From Leadbettera azotonutricia ZAS-9 (GTDB lineage Bacteria > Spirochaetota > Spirochaetia > Treponematales > Breznakiellaceae), in the NCBI RefSeq assembly GCF_000214355.1, contig NC_015577.1:2126453-2190452 (forward strand): DNA of 64,000 bases, in the 5' to 3' direction. Positions 53,891 through 62,861 of this stretch are shown here, one piece after another; the first letter of the stretch is position 1; every line of letters begins with the position of its first letter. Both the position numbers and the translations under genes were made by a program. Under the pieces are notes generated by a model, which made no database searches, had not been told where the DNA came from, and was given only the letters and a program-made list of their open reading frames with translations.

Positions 53891-53910
53891 CCCCGCGGCT
53901 TGCCGCAGGG
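53891..53910 (-). terminator. GC hairpin with CTTG loop downstream of the EFR1 gene
   Basis: CCCCGCGG CTTG CCGCAGGG (one mismatch) lies 9 bp beyond the stop of the minus-strand gene at 53919. It resembles the hairpin at 52903. Confidence 0.45.
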
Positions 53911-53918
53911 TTATCGGT

Positions 53919-54707
53919 TTATTCTTTATATTTTGCTTTATTGCATTCCGACAATTCTTTATAATTTATTTCAGGATGTGTATAGCGCATTTTTCCCTGG
54001 GTCTTGTTTTTGTAATTGATTGCCTTTTGCGGACAATATTGAATGCATGCCATGCATTGTTCGCACGTATGCTTAAATTCCGGTCTGTTTTCCTTTATTT
54101 CTATATTGTTTACCGGGCAAACTTCTTTGCAAATACCGCATCCGATACAGCTGCTATGGACGGTGTAATTTTTATCCTCATCATGCAAAGAGTTTATTGA
54201 TTTTTCATAAAATTGATTAATTCTTTTGCTCATTTTTCCAATAGTATTTGTCTGTTTGTTTTTTATTGAGTCAACAATTGGCATTAATTTCTTTTCGGAT
54301 TTTTCCAGCAGTTTTTTGAATTTACCGGGCATAGTAAAATTTATAATATAGTTTGAAAAAACTTTCAGCGTTTTCCCGTATTTTAGTTTTATGTTTTTAT
54401 CGAACAGCATTTTGTTCAATAATTTCAGGCCGTTGCCCGCAAAACCACCGTAAGTGGCAATCGCATAAAAATAAGTGTCTTCATTATTGTTTATCACCAT
54501 GCTTGAAATAAAAGCTTTCACATTTTTGGGTATGCCCCAAAAATAAATCGGATAAATAAATCCTATGCTTTCATATTTTTTATTGATAACAATTCCTGTG
54601 TTTGATCCTGTTGGAACAATTTCGCATTTATTGATTTTATTTGAAATTATTTTTGCAATTTTCAAAGAATTTCCCGTTCCGGTAAAGTAAAAGATTATAT
54701 TATCCAT
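53919..54707 (-). CDS. EFR1-type flavodoxin/ferredoxin fusion protein
   Basis: 262 residues. The N-terminal flavodoxin-like domain begins IIFYFTGTGNSLKIAKII, with the FMN phosphate loop TGTGNS. The C-terminal ferredoxin domain has two 4Fe-4S motifs, CIGCGICKEVCP and CEQCMACIQYCP. It is a cytoplasmic electron carrier (EFRO family) whose partner is unknown. ATG 54707 overlaps the stop of the FemAB-like gene by 8 bp and has AAGGAAA upstream; the longer frame to 55109 only shadows that gene. Its low GC contrasts with its GC-rich neighbour and suggests recent transfer. Confidence 0.9.
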   Translation of the reverse strand: MDNIIFYFTGTGNSLKIAKIISNKINKCEIVPTGSNTGIVINKKYESIGFIYPIYFWGIPKNVKAFISSMVINNNEDTYFYAIATYGGFAGNGLKLLNKMLFDKNIKLKYGKTLKVFSNYIINFTMPGKFKKLLEKSEKKLMPIVDSIKNKQTNTIGKMSKRINQFYEKSINSLHDEDKNYTVHSSCIGCGICKEVCPVNNIEIKENRPEFKHTCEQCMACIQYCPQKAINYKNKTQGKMRYTHPEINYKELSECNKAKYKE

Positions 54708-55884
54708 TAGTGTTTCCTTGGGGTTTTGCTTCCTTTTCCCCTCGCCCTTTCCTGCGGCTCCTCCAGCCTTTGCGCAAAGTCTCCGCAGCCCTGAAGGCTC
54801 CGGCAAACAGGGGCCTGTAGGCAAAGTCCCAGCTTCCCGGTCTGTGTATGATGCGTCCGCCGAAACCGGTTTTGAAACGGTAGAGCCCTGCCATGGGGTG
54901 GCCCGGGTCCGCGTTGGGAGGTATGCCGAAAAGATCGTACTCCGCGCAGCCTGCTGCTTTGGCGTCTTCCATAGCCTTGAGCTGAAGGCTATAAGGCGCC
55001 ATGAGGTTGCGTTTTCGATCCGAGGAAGCGCCGTAAAGATAGACCGCTTTTTTCCCCCGGTGAAGCACCACGATGGCTGCCAGGGTTTCTCCTTCGTGAT
55101 CCGCCACATAGAGGCGAAGGTCCAGGCCGGGGCCGTCTGTTTTTGCCTGATATTCCCGGCACTGGGAAAAAAGGGTGCGGTAATAGTCTATGCCGTGGAT
55201 GACAATGCCATCCCGCTTGGCTGTCTGCCTAAGAAGCGAATAAAAAACATCCAGGCCCGATTCATCGGCCTGGCGCACAGTAACGCCTTTTTTTTGCGCA
55301 AGCCGGGCATTGTAACGCCACTTGGATTTCAGGTTCTCCATGAGGGACTCCATGGACTGGTTCAGATCCATGAGCACTGTATCCGGGGGCTGCACATCGG
55401 CCCCGGCCCGCACAAAAGGAAGCCGAATATCAGGAGGAGGCGCGCAGGCCCCTTCGCTGTACCAGGGGGGATCAAAACGCACAAATGCAGTGTTCTTGGG
55501 GAGAAAGGGCTTTAGGGCTTTGGCAAGCTCAATCAAGGCCTGGTTTCTGGCTTCGTCATCCTGGGGAAAACCCGGGGGAAGCTCGGGGCCCCAGGGCACA
55601 TAGGCGAAAGAGATCCCCAGGGCAAGAGGGCGGCGTATCACCAGCAAGGGCTTTGGAGCGGTACGGGAATCTTTTGCCGGGGATGCTGGCTGGCTTTCCT
55701 CTTCGGATTCGCAATTCCACTCGATCAGGAACGAGCGGGCATTCCAGCCGAAGCGGGCTTTGAAGCTTCCCCAAAACCCGGACTGCAAAAAGGATTCGGA
55801 GCTGTCGCAGAGAGAAAGCCCTGCATTGGTACAATTTGCCAAATACCGGGCCAATTTAATGCACTTCACCCTGGGAAATCGCAA
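54700..55884 (-). CDS. FemAB/FemX-like peptidoglycan bridge aminoacyltransferase
   Basis: An acyltransferase of the FemABX fold (paired GNAT domains): SMESLMENLKSKWRYNARLA, VFYSLLRQTAKRDGIVIHG, then AVYLYGASSDRKRNLMAPY and AEYDLFGIPPNADPGHPMAG. Family members add amino acids from aminoacyl-tRNA to lipid II or cell-wall peptides. The adjacent metG may be incidental. The start is uncertain: 55884 is a TTG without SD, while GTG 55869 or TTG 55854 are alternatives, all overlapping the metG end. The last residues overlap the EFR1 start. Confidence 0.85.
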   Translation of the reverse strand: MRFPRVKCIKLARYLANCTNAGLSLCDSSESFLQSGFWGSFKARFGWNARSFLIEWNCESEEESQPASPAKDSRTAPKPLLVIRRPLALGISFAYVPWGPELPPGFPQDDEARNQALIELAKALKPFLPKNTAFVRFDPPWYSEGACAPPPDIRLPFVRAGADVQPPDTVLMDLNQSMESLMENLKSKWRYNARLAQKKGVTVRQADESGLDVFYSLLRQTAKRDGIVIHGIDYYRTLFSQCREYQAKTDGPGLDLRLYVADHEGETLAAIVVLHRGKKAVYLYGASSDRKRNLMAPYSLQLKAMEDAKAAGCAEYDLFGIPPNADPGHPMAGLYRFKTGFGGRIIHRPGSWDFAYRPLFAGAFRAAETLRKGWRSRRKGRGEKEAKPQGNTNG

Positions 55885-58204
55885 CAGTGCGCACGGGCTT
55901 GCCGTTCAAAGCAAAAGCCCTGCCGCCAACTGCAACGGTATTATCCTTAACCTCTATGGGTATGGAGAAAAAGGTATCAATGTCGATTTCTTCAGGAACG
56001 TTCCGGGCTTCCAGTCCATCGAGGGCAACCCTGGTTCCTGTGGGCGTATCCCCGGCGTCAAGCACTTCGACACGCTCAGTGCCCTCGCCCTGCTCATTCG
56101 GCGGGCCCTTATGATCCGATGCCGCCAGGAGCATTCCCCTGCTTTCAATGCCCCGCAGTTTTGCGGGTTTAAGATTATAGGCAACAATGATGTGCTTGTT
56201 TAAGAGTTCTTCTTCTTTGTAAAAGGGCACAAGGCCCGAAACGATGATCCGTTCCTCCAGGGCGCCATCGGCACCGGCTATCTCAAGGGTTTCAATATAG
56301 AGCTTATCGGCCTTGGGGTGCCTTTCGATCTTCACGATTTTTGCAACCCTGAGATCCATGGTCTTGGCAAAACGCAGATCCACAGGTTCCAAGGGAACCT
56401 CGGGAGCTGCCTGTGCGGCTGTAGAAGATGCGGCCGATTGCGCAGGCTCGGCATTTACAGCAGCCTTGGCTTCCGCCCTTTCCTTCTGGCTCCCCGAATA
56501 CCTGTCCCGCAGTTCCGCAATCCTGTCGTCTTCAAGTTTAGCAAAGAGGACTTCGCTCTTCACTACCTCGCCCAGGCCCTCGAGTCTGCCTATGCTATCC
56601 CAGGAAAGGACCGCGGGGGTTTTCTTGTACACCAGATCTTTTCCGAAACTGAGGCCGAAGAAAGACGCGATCTGCTCAGCTGCCTGGGGCATATAGGGTT
56701 GTATCAATACTGCGAGGTCCCTTACCACATAGGAAAGATCCCGTATCAAGGCATCCGCCGAGGGGGGATCTTCGGTGCGTTTTTTCCAGGGCGCGGCGTC
56801 CTGGAAGGTTTTATTGGCAAAGGAAGAAAGCTCAAAAATCGCGCGGAAGGCATCGCGCTCGTCGGCGCGGTCGAGTTTTTCGGTGATGTCTTTTTCGTAT
56901 TCCCTCACCTTGTCCCAGAAGGGGCCCGAACCGGCAGCGCCCAAGCTGGCAGCGCCAACCGGGATCTTTCCGCCATAATAGCGGGTTACAAAGGAGAGTG
57001 TGCGGTTGACCAGGTTGCCCAGGTTGCCTATGAGTTCGCTGTTCACCTTTTCGCCGAAATCCTTCCAGGTAAAGAGGGAGTCGGACTTTTCGGGGCGGTT
57101 GTAGAAAATGTAAAAACGCCATACATCAGCAGGGATTCCTGTTTCCATCACATCAGTACCGAATACGCCTATGCCCCGGGACTTGGAAAATTTTCCGCTT
57201 TCGTAATTGAGGTATTCGGTGCTGGACATGTGGTGGAGCATAGTCCAGGAATCTCCTGAACCCAAAAGACTCGAAGGGAATATCACCGTGTGGAAAGGGA
57301 TATTGTCCTTGCCAATGAACTGGAAAAGCTCCGTTTCGTCGGGGCTCTTCCACCAGTAGTCAAGGAATTTTCTCCAGTCCCCTGTATGCTCATCCCCCAG
57401 GTTGCCGGTGATGGAGATGTACCCTATGGGCGCGTCAAACCACACGTAGAAAACTTTGTTTTCAAAGCCTTCCTTGGGAACAGGTATGCCCCATTTAAGA
57501 TCCCTGGTGATGGCCCTCTCGTGGAGGCCGTCCCTGATCCAGGCTTCGGTCATCCTGACGGCATTGTTTGCCCAGAATCCTTTAACGGAAGCGGTCTTAA
57601 TCCATTCTTCCAGGCGGTCTTTTATTTTGGGGAGATCGATATAGAGGTGTCTGGTTTTTTCCAGTGAGGGGGTGGCGCCGCAGCTTGAGCAATGGGGGTC
57701 TTTCAATTCTGTCGGCTCCAGGAGCTTGCCGCAATCCTCGCACTGATCCCCACGGGCATTGGGTGAACCGCAATGGGGGCACACGCCCCGGACATAGCGA
57801 TCTGCCAAAAAGCGTTTGCAGGAGGCGCAGTAAAGCTGCTCTATGGTGCGTTCCACAATATAGCCCCTGGCGTCGAGCTTTTTAAAAATATCCTGGGTCA
57901 CTTCTGTCTGTATGGGGGTGGAGGTACGGCCGAATTTGTCAAAACCTATGTGGAACCAGCTGTAAATATCATTGTGGATGGCCCAAAAGCGGTCGCACAA
58001 TTCCCGGGGGCTGATGCCCTCCTCGGCCGCCCTGGTTTCGGTGGCAGTGCCGTATTCGTCGGTGCCGCAAACATAGAGGGTCTCGTAGCCCCTGAGCCTG
58101 CAAAAGCGGGCAAAGACATCGGCGGAAAGAACCTGTATCAGGTTCCCCAGGTGGGGGACATTGTTCACATAGGGCAAAGCTGAGGTAATAAGTCTGCGTT
58201 TCAT
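55856..58204 (-). CDS. metG: Methionyl-tRNA synthetase with C-terminal tRNA-binding domain
   Basis: Charges tRNA-Met. The class I motif PHLGN (HIGH equivalent) is at residues 17-21, and KFSKSRG is the KMSKS loop. The zinc knuckle has four Cys pairs (CASC, CPHC, CEDC, CSSC), the two-knuckle MetRS1 form. After an Ala/Glu linker, the last 110 residues are the EMAP/Arc1-type OB fold (FAKTMDLRVAKIVKIERHPKAD). The length (782) is normal for this architecture. ATG at 58204. Confidence 0.97.
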   Translation of the reverse strand: MKRRLITSALPYVNNVPHLGNLIQVLSADVFARFCRLRGYETLYVCGTDEYGTATETRAAEEGISPRELCDRFWAIHNDIYSWFHIGFDKFGRTSTPIQTEVTQDIFKKLDARGYIVERTIEQLYCASCKRFLADRYVRGVCPHCGSPNARGDQCEDCGKLLEPTELKDPHCSSCGATPSLEKTRHLYIDLPKIKDRLEEWIKTASVKGFWANNAVRMTEAWIRDGLHERAITRDLKWGIPVPKEGFENKVFYVWFDAPIGYISITGNLGDEHTGDWRKFLDYWWKSPDETELFQFIGKDNIPFHTVIFPSSLLGSGDSWTMLHHMSSTEYLNYESGKFSKSRGIGVFGTDVMETGIPADVWRFYIFYNRPEKSDSLFTWKDFGEKVNSELIGNLGNLVNRTLSFVTRYYGGKIPVGAASLGAAGSGPFWDKVREYEKDITEKLDRADERDAFRAIFELSSFANKTFQDAAPWKKRTEDPPSADALIRDLSYVVRDLAVLIQPYMPQAAEQIASFFGLSFGKDLVYKKTPAVLSWDSIGRLEGLGEVVKSEVLFAKLEDDRIAELRDRYSGSQKERAEAKAAVNAEPAQSAASSTAAQAAPEVPLEPVDLRFAKTMDLRVAKIVKIERHPKADKLYIETLEIAGADGALEERIIVSGLVPFYKEEELLNKHIIVAYNLKPAKLRGIESRGMLLAASDHKGPPNEQGEGTERVEVLDAGDTPTGTRVALDGLEARNVPEEIDIDTFFSIPIEVKDNTVAVGGRAFALNGKPVRTVAISQGEVH

Positions 58205-58250
58205 GGTGCTGCTATTATGAAGGACTTAAGGCGCTCAGGTCAATTGCCGC

Positions 58251-60029
58251 CTACGAATTAATCTTGAGGGAAAAATCCGCTTCCCATGATTTGCCCGGAT
58301 CAAGGGAAAGGGACAGCATGGGAAATATGGTGGTGAACTGGTATTCTGGGCCTTCCCACTCATGGATAACCCTGGCGTCAAAATGGCGGTTCGATTCCAG
58401 GGCAAGGATGGTTTCATTTTCAACATCCCCAAATTCCAGGCCGTTCATATCCCTTAAAATTTCGCCCGGCTGCAACGCCTCTTTTGCTCCTTCCCTGACG
58501 GCAAAGATACGCAGAAAAGCTTCGTCATTCTTGGGGAAAGAAAGATCGAGCCTGGGGATAAAGATGAATCTCTCGTTTTCGGAACCTGTGTTTTTAAGGA
58601 CATAGCGCACTGAAAGCACATTCTTTTTAATCTGCCAACACTTATCAATCTCGATAGCGCCAAAGGGGCAGCCCGGCACAGGGGGAAGATGGAAGAAAGC
58701 CTTCCTGCGGGGGCGGTCGATCTCGGCAGCCTCGAACAGTTCCGCCCCGCAGCAGCGGGCCATGGGCATATTCCCGGCATCAGGGACAGTACCCAGGGGT
58801 GCAAGGAAATCGGTAAAAGCCTGGCGGGCTTTTTTGTCCCCCGAATGAGGCGAAAAAGCATCAAGGTAATTCCAGGCTTTGGGGAGATAGTCCAATTCGA
58901 AGATGCCGGCTCCCTCTGCCTTTATATAGCAATTGAGCTTGTCGTCCTGGAAGAGATACTCCCCTTCCCCGTCAAGGTCGTAATCAAAAATCGAAAGCGA
59001 AGGGGTGAACTTCCCCTTTTCCCTGGCTATCTTTTCAGCTTCCAACAGGGCCTGGTACGCTGCCTTGCGCAGGGACGAAGAAATTTGAGGGTGATCAAAG
59101 AGATGGCTATCCTGGGCTTTCCAGAGTTCTTCCAGGGCTGTCCGCTTCCGCACCTTGTCCCCCCTGAGCTGATTAATCACCCCATGGGTATAGATTGTTT
59201 TGGAATAAAGGCCATTGGCGACAGGGCAATCCACCAGGATCCGGCGGGGGCTATTCGCGGAAAAGTAGCGTTTTTCAGAAAACCGGAGGCTCTTGTGAAT
59301 TTTGGCCGAGGTGGTAAAATCGATATCAGCATCCTGGCTGGAAAGGAATTCGAAAAACTTCTGATACCCTGTTTCGCTGTTGTTGCCCTGGGCAAGGAAT
59401 ACCGTGACCAGACGCTCCTGCTCCGGCCACAGGGCTGTCCTCAGGGATTCAAAAGCCGTTTCATCCTGGATAAGCCCCTTCCCCAGCCCAAAGGAAACAG
59501 GGAAAACCGTGATAAGCTTGCCTTGATCTTCGGTTATGCAGGGCTGCACAAAGCCTTTCGCCTTCGGATCTGCTTCAAAATACCGATCATCCAGAAAAGT
59601 ATAGCTCATGCCGCAGGCGGTCAAAGGGCCTACCAGGTTCTGTTCCCAGCAGCCCCGGGGAATCCAGCAGCCCTGGGGCCGCTTTCCGAACTGCTTTCGC
59701 AAATAGGTCGTGAACATTTCAATCTGGCCTACCTTATCGGCAGGCGCCAAAAGGGGCATCATGGGCTCGTAAAAGCCGCCCCCCAGCAATTCAGCCTGCT
59801 TCCTTGCCAAAAGCTCTTCGAGGATCATAAACAGCTCAGGGTGCCGCCGCTCAATCCAGTAGAGCAATACCCCCGAATAATGAAGGACCATGTTTACCCT
59901 GGGAAAGGTATACAGGGTTGTGATGAGGGGCTTTATTTCAGCGTTATAGAGGGCCTCAAACTTATCTTCCCCACTCCCATTGGGCAGATGGCCATGAACC
60001 CCCAAAACAATATGTATCTTAAAACTCAT
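58251..60029 (-). CDS. GH57-like protein lacking the catalytic residues
   Basis: The 592 residues have the GH57 amylase/4-alpha-glucanotransferase layout: barrel start IHIVLGVHGHLPNGSGEDKF, GGGFYEPMMPLL, and a C-terminal beta domain (DUF1926-like). In the nucleophile motif, GVWLTERVWQ of T. litoralis is here GCWIPRGCWE, so the Glu is Arg125. The DDGEKFG acid motif is FLAQGNNSE, so the Asp is lost too. Both residues are needed for catalysis in known members. It may bind glucan or regulate a true amylase. It lies 46 bp upstream of metG. Confidence 0.8.
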   Translation of the reverse strand: MSFKIHIVLGVHGHLPNGSGEDKFEALYNAEIKPLITTLYTFPRVNMVLHYSGVLLYWIERRHPELFMILEELLARKQAELLGGGFYEPMMPLLAPADKVGQIEMFTTYLRKQFGKRPQGCWIPRGCWEQNLVGPLTACGMSYTFLDDRYFEADPKAKGFVQPCITEDQGKLITVFPVSFGLGKGLIQDETAFESLRTALWPEQERLVTVFLAQGNNSETGYQKFFEFLSSQDADIDFTTSAKIHKSLRFSEKRYFSANSPRRILVDCPVANGLYSKTIYTHGVINQLRGDKVRKRTALEELWKAQDSHLFDHPQISSSLRKAAYQALLEAEKIAREKGKFTPSLSIFDYDLDGEGEYLFQDDKLNCYIKAEGAGIFELDYLPKAWNYLDAFSPHSGDKKARQAFTDFLAPLGTVPDAGNMPMARCCGAELFEAAEIDRPRRKAFFHLPPVPGCPFGAIEIDKCWQIKKNVLSVRYVLKNTGSENERFIFIPRLDLSFPKNDEAFLRIFAVREGAKEALQPGEILRDMNGLEFGDVENETILALESNRHFDARVIHEWEGPEYQFTTIFPMLSLSLDPGKSWEADFSLKINS

Positions 60030-60131
60030 TTTGGCTCAAAGTATCCTACAACTTTAGCCCAAATTCCCCATTCTGAAAAGCGGATAGCAGCGGATAGCGG
60101 GGGAAAATAGCCAATAATGTGAAAATACTTC

Positions 60132-60713
60132 CTAAAAGTTTTCGAGAATCCCAAAACATATCCAGGCTCCGGAGGCAAATATCATAGAGAGGAGGCCCAT
60201 GGATATTATGGCCAGGGGGCTGTCCCTCAAGCTGCGGGGAACCCATTCCAAAAGGGATCTTCGCTGTATCTCCCCCAGGATGAGCATGGCCAACAGGCAT
60301 CCCATGGAAAAGGAAAAGGAGAGCAAAAGCGCTTCCGGAATGCTCACTGCCAGATGGTTGGTCAATAAAAGCGATGCCAGGGCCAGGCCGTCATAGGCTG
60401 TCAGGGCGGAAAAGACCCTTACCTTCTCCGTTTTAGGGTAAATTTTGTCCCATACTGCCTCGATCCCCATGCAGGCCAGGCTTGTCAGGGGGAAAAGGAG
60501 GAAATATTCCAAAAACCCGCCGGAAAGGGATCTGAGCATATAATGGCAGACTATCCAGAGGATAAAAACAGACACAAAAAGGCTCCCGGATTGAAAAAGG
60601 GGTATCTTCCCCTGTCTGGATGCCTCCGATATGCCCCTGCAGCCCAGGGTGAACTGGAATATAAGGTTAAGGGAAAGGCCGGAAAAAACCGCAAGCCCTG
60701 CAAGAACCATCAT
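60132..60713 (-). CDS. rnfA: Rnf complex membrane subunit RnfA
   Basis: A 193-residue, six-helix protein with RnfA/NqrE-type segments (GCRGISEAS, LTAYDGLALASLLLTNHLAV, SMGCLLAMLILGEIQRR). RnfA and RnfE form the membrane core of the ion-pumping ferredoxin:NAD oxidoreductase. Its ATG overlaps the rnfE stop by 4 bp. It is the last gene of the rnfC-D-G-E-A set in this window; no rnfB follows. Confidence 0.85.
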   Translation of the reverse strand: MMVLAGLAVFSGLSLNLIFQFTLGCRGISEASRQGKIPLFQSGSLFVSVFILWIVCHYMLRSLSGGFLEYFLLFPLTSLACMGIEAVWDKIYPKTEKVRVFSALTAYDGLALASLLLTNHLAVSIPEALLLSFSFSMGCLLAMLILGEIQRRSLLEWVPRSLRDSPLAIISMGLLSMIFASGAWICFGILENF

Positions 60714-61327
60714 TTGCCCTCCCTATAATGGCGGAACAAGGCTACCATATAGCCCAAAAGCAAAAGCCCCCCTGAAGAAACAGACAGTATCCGTATAGGG
60801 AAAAACCCTTCCCCATTATCGGCGCTGAAGAATTCCACAATCCCACCTGGCCCGCCCGGGAAGGAGAGGCTTCCCATTCCCAAAGGCTCCCGAATTAGGG
60901 ATAAAGCGATGATGAGCAGGGCCAGGCTGAGGGCTTCGAGAAAAACCCGGGGTATGGATTCGTCCAGTTCAAGACCTTCCAAATCCTCAAAAATGCCTGA
61001 GCCTATGCAAATCGGGGGTATTAAAACCAGGAAAAACCAGGTTGACAATGTCAATAACGGATTGAGAAGAAACCCAAAGAGTACGTAGATGCTGGAGACA
61101 AGGCCCAGGAGGAAAAGAAGTATAATGGTTTTTCCTCTTTTCGGCATAATGCTTTTAGCCGCGAAAAAAGCCAGGGCGCTGAGGCAATAGACCCAGAGCA
61201 GGGCTCCGGCACAAAAAACCGCGAACGCAAGCCGCGAAGAAGCCATGACCAGGAGGCCAGCCCCTACCAGGGTGCCAAGGGGGCTGTAAGAGCCCCAGAA
61301 TACCGGGCTTTGTATGCGCTGGTTCAT
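60710..61327 (-). CDS. rnfE: Rnf complex membrane subunit RnfE
   Basis: Polytopic protein of about 205 residues from ATG 61327 (MNQRIQSPVFWGSYSPLGTL). It contains the family-type FLLNPLLTLSTWFFLVLIPP, CIGSGIFEDLEGLELDE and REPLGMGSL. The start overlaps the rnfG stop (ATGA); the longer frame to 61456 only shadows rnfG. It is the structural partner of RnfA. Confidence 0.85.
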   Translation of the reverse strand: MNQRIQSPVFWGSYSPLGTLVGAGLLVMASSRLAFAVFCAGALLWVYCLSALAFFAAKSIMPKRGKTIILLFLLGLVSSIYVLFGFLLNPLLTLSTWFFLVLIPPICIGSGIFEDLEGLELDESIPRVFLEALSLALLIIALSLIREPLGMGSLSFPGGPGGIVEFFSADNGEGFFPIRILSVSSGGLLLLGYMVALFRHYREGK

Positions 61328-61773
61328 TCCTTGCCCCCCTCGATACGGCGTTTGTAGACATCCAGCGTGCCCGAAGGCAGCCTGAACTTTGCCGCATTGC
61401 TGTTTAGGGGCACTATATCCTCGACCTTGCCGCTGGCATTGACCACTGCCGCGCAAGGCAGAAAATTCCCCTCCGCAATCAGGGAAAAAACCAGGACCTT
61501 ATACCCCTCTTTGCCTTTTAAGCTGAACCAGCTGCCTATGCGGGGGGTCTCAATATCCAGATCCTTGAATTGTATAGGCTCGTCAAGTTCTCCAAAACGT
61601 TTGGATTCTTCAACCTGGCTTAAGGCTCTGTTCACGGAACGGAGGAGAAACTGGGCCCTGAAATTTTGGGTCAGAAACCAGCAGAGGGCCGCAATCAGGA
61701 CGATCCCCGCTACCCAGCCTACAAATATGGCTGTGTCCTTGAGCTGGGGTATGAGGGATTTGCGGTCGCTCAT
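61324..61773 (-). CDS. rnfG: RnfG-like subunit, short and with a degenerate flavinylation site
   Basis: One transmembrane helix (TAIFVGWVAGIVLIAALCWF) and a periplasmic domain; position in the operon identifies it. At 149 residues it is shorter than usual RnfG (about 200). The expected SGATxTS FMN-attachment motif is reduced to PSGTLDVYKR near the C-terminus. Whether FMN is still attached to that Thr is unclear. It overlaps both neighbours by 4 bp. Confidence 0.72.
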   Translation of the reverse strand: MSDRKSLIPQLKDTAIFVGWVAGIVLIAALCWFLTQNFRAQFLLRSVNRALSQVEESKRFGELDEPIQFKDLDIETPRIGSWFSLKGKEGYKVLVFSLIAEGNFLPCAAVVNASGKVEDIVPLNSNAAKFRLPSGTLDVYKRRIEGGKE

Positions 61774-62861
61774 GAGCCGCTCCGTTTGTCATAGAAATGC
61801 CTGGCTTCAAAGGCCCTGACTATGGGGAGAAGGGCATTTACCACGAGGACCGCAAAAATAGCGCCGTAGGCTTCGCCCCCGTAAAACCTGAAGAAGAAGG
61901 CCAGACAAGCCCCCGCGATGGAAGCCCCCAATATGCCCCAGTTGGATTTGGCAGCCGTTGCGGGATCTGCCGCCAGGATAAAAGCCACAGGAAGCACCCC
62001 CCCTGTGGAAAGGGCAAAAATCATGTCCCCTCCCCACCATGCGCCCCCGAATACAAAGGCGCCGGCAAGGCGCACCAAAAAGGCAAAAACCCCGAGCCAA
62101 ACCGCAGGTATCCAGGCGCGGTTAACCTGGGTCGCGGTGATGATAATGGTCCCGGCCAAGAGGGCAAGGACACCCCTGTCCGCGATTATCCCCGGCGCCC
62201 CTGCCGCAAAGAGATCCAGATAGCCTCCGGGGAGTTCAGCCCCGGTAAGGGAAAAAACCGTGTCATTGAAAAAAGACCGGATAACCGTGTCCAGATTGCT
62301 GGCCTGGGCAAAAACACCCCCGGAATCTATTTTCAGTATGCCTAAAGGAGAACCCTGGGGATTGGCAAAACCCCGGGAAAGGCTCTCCGCCAAAAGCGAA
62401 AGGGGCGAGCCTTCCAGGGCTTTGCCAAAAGCCCCGGGCGAGGCAAGGCGTATGAAAAGCCAGCCGCCGGCCGCGGGGTTAAGCCAATTGGCCCCCAGGC
62501 CCCCGAAGCTGTGCTTTACCACTGCAATTGCAAAGACAGCCCCCAATATTGCGTAAATCGGGGAAATAGTATTTGGCAAAAGCAACGCAAGGATCAGGGC
62601 AGTGGCCACGGCGCTTCCGTTCTTTAGCTGCGAAGCCCTCCCGCTTTGGTAGAGTATGAGGAATTCGGCAAGCAGCGCGGCAGCCACAGCAGAAAAGGCA
62701 ATCAGCAATGAAAAAAACCCATCCGAAAGGCTGGACTGTATCACAGCCATAAAAGCGCAGAGGCTTACCAGCCACATGCGCCCCACAGTGGGGCGGGCAA
62801 GGTTTACCTGGGGCTTTTGGGATTGCAGTTTTTCGTATAAGGCGCTGGTGCTTTCTGCCAT
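61770..62861 (-). CDS. rnfD: Rnf complex membrane subunit RnfD
   Basis: Polytopic NqrB/RnfD protein of 363 residues from ATG 62861, which shares one base with the rnfC stop. Family segments: RPTVGRMWLVSLCAFMAV, LLLPNTISPIYAILGAVFAI, HSFGGLGANWLNPAAGGWLF, ILAADPATAAKSN and the terminal GEAYGAIFAVLVVNALLP. The covalent-FMN motif (SGAT) normally found in the loop after the third block is not visible; the region reads EGSPLSLLAESL. Confidence 0.85.
   Translation of the reverse strand: MAESTSALYEKLQSQKPQVNLARPTVGRMWLVSLCAFMAVIQSSLSDGFFSLLIAFSAVAAALLAEFLILYQSGRASQLKNGSAVATALILALLLPNTISPIYAILGAVFAIAVVKHSFGGLGANWLNPAAGGWLFIRLASPGAFGKALEGSPLSLLAESLSRGFANPQGSPLGILKIDSGGVFAQASNLDTVIRSFFNDTVFSLTGAELPGGYLDLFAAGAPGIIADRGVLALLAGTIIITATQVNRAWIPAVWLGVFAFLVRLAGAFVFGGAWWGGDMIFALSTGGVLPVAFILAADPATAAKSNWGILGASIAGACLAFFFRFYGGEAYGAIFAVLVVNALLPIVRAFEARHFYDKRSGS

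Noticed and set aside
53919-55109. Longer 396-residue version of the EFR1 protein
   Set aside because: The first 134 codons are an alternate frame of the FemAB-like gene; the flavodoxin domain starts at ATG 54707 with its own SD.
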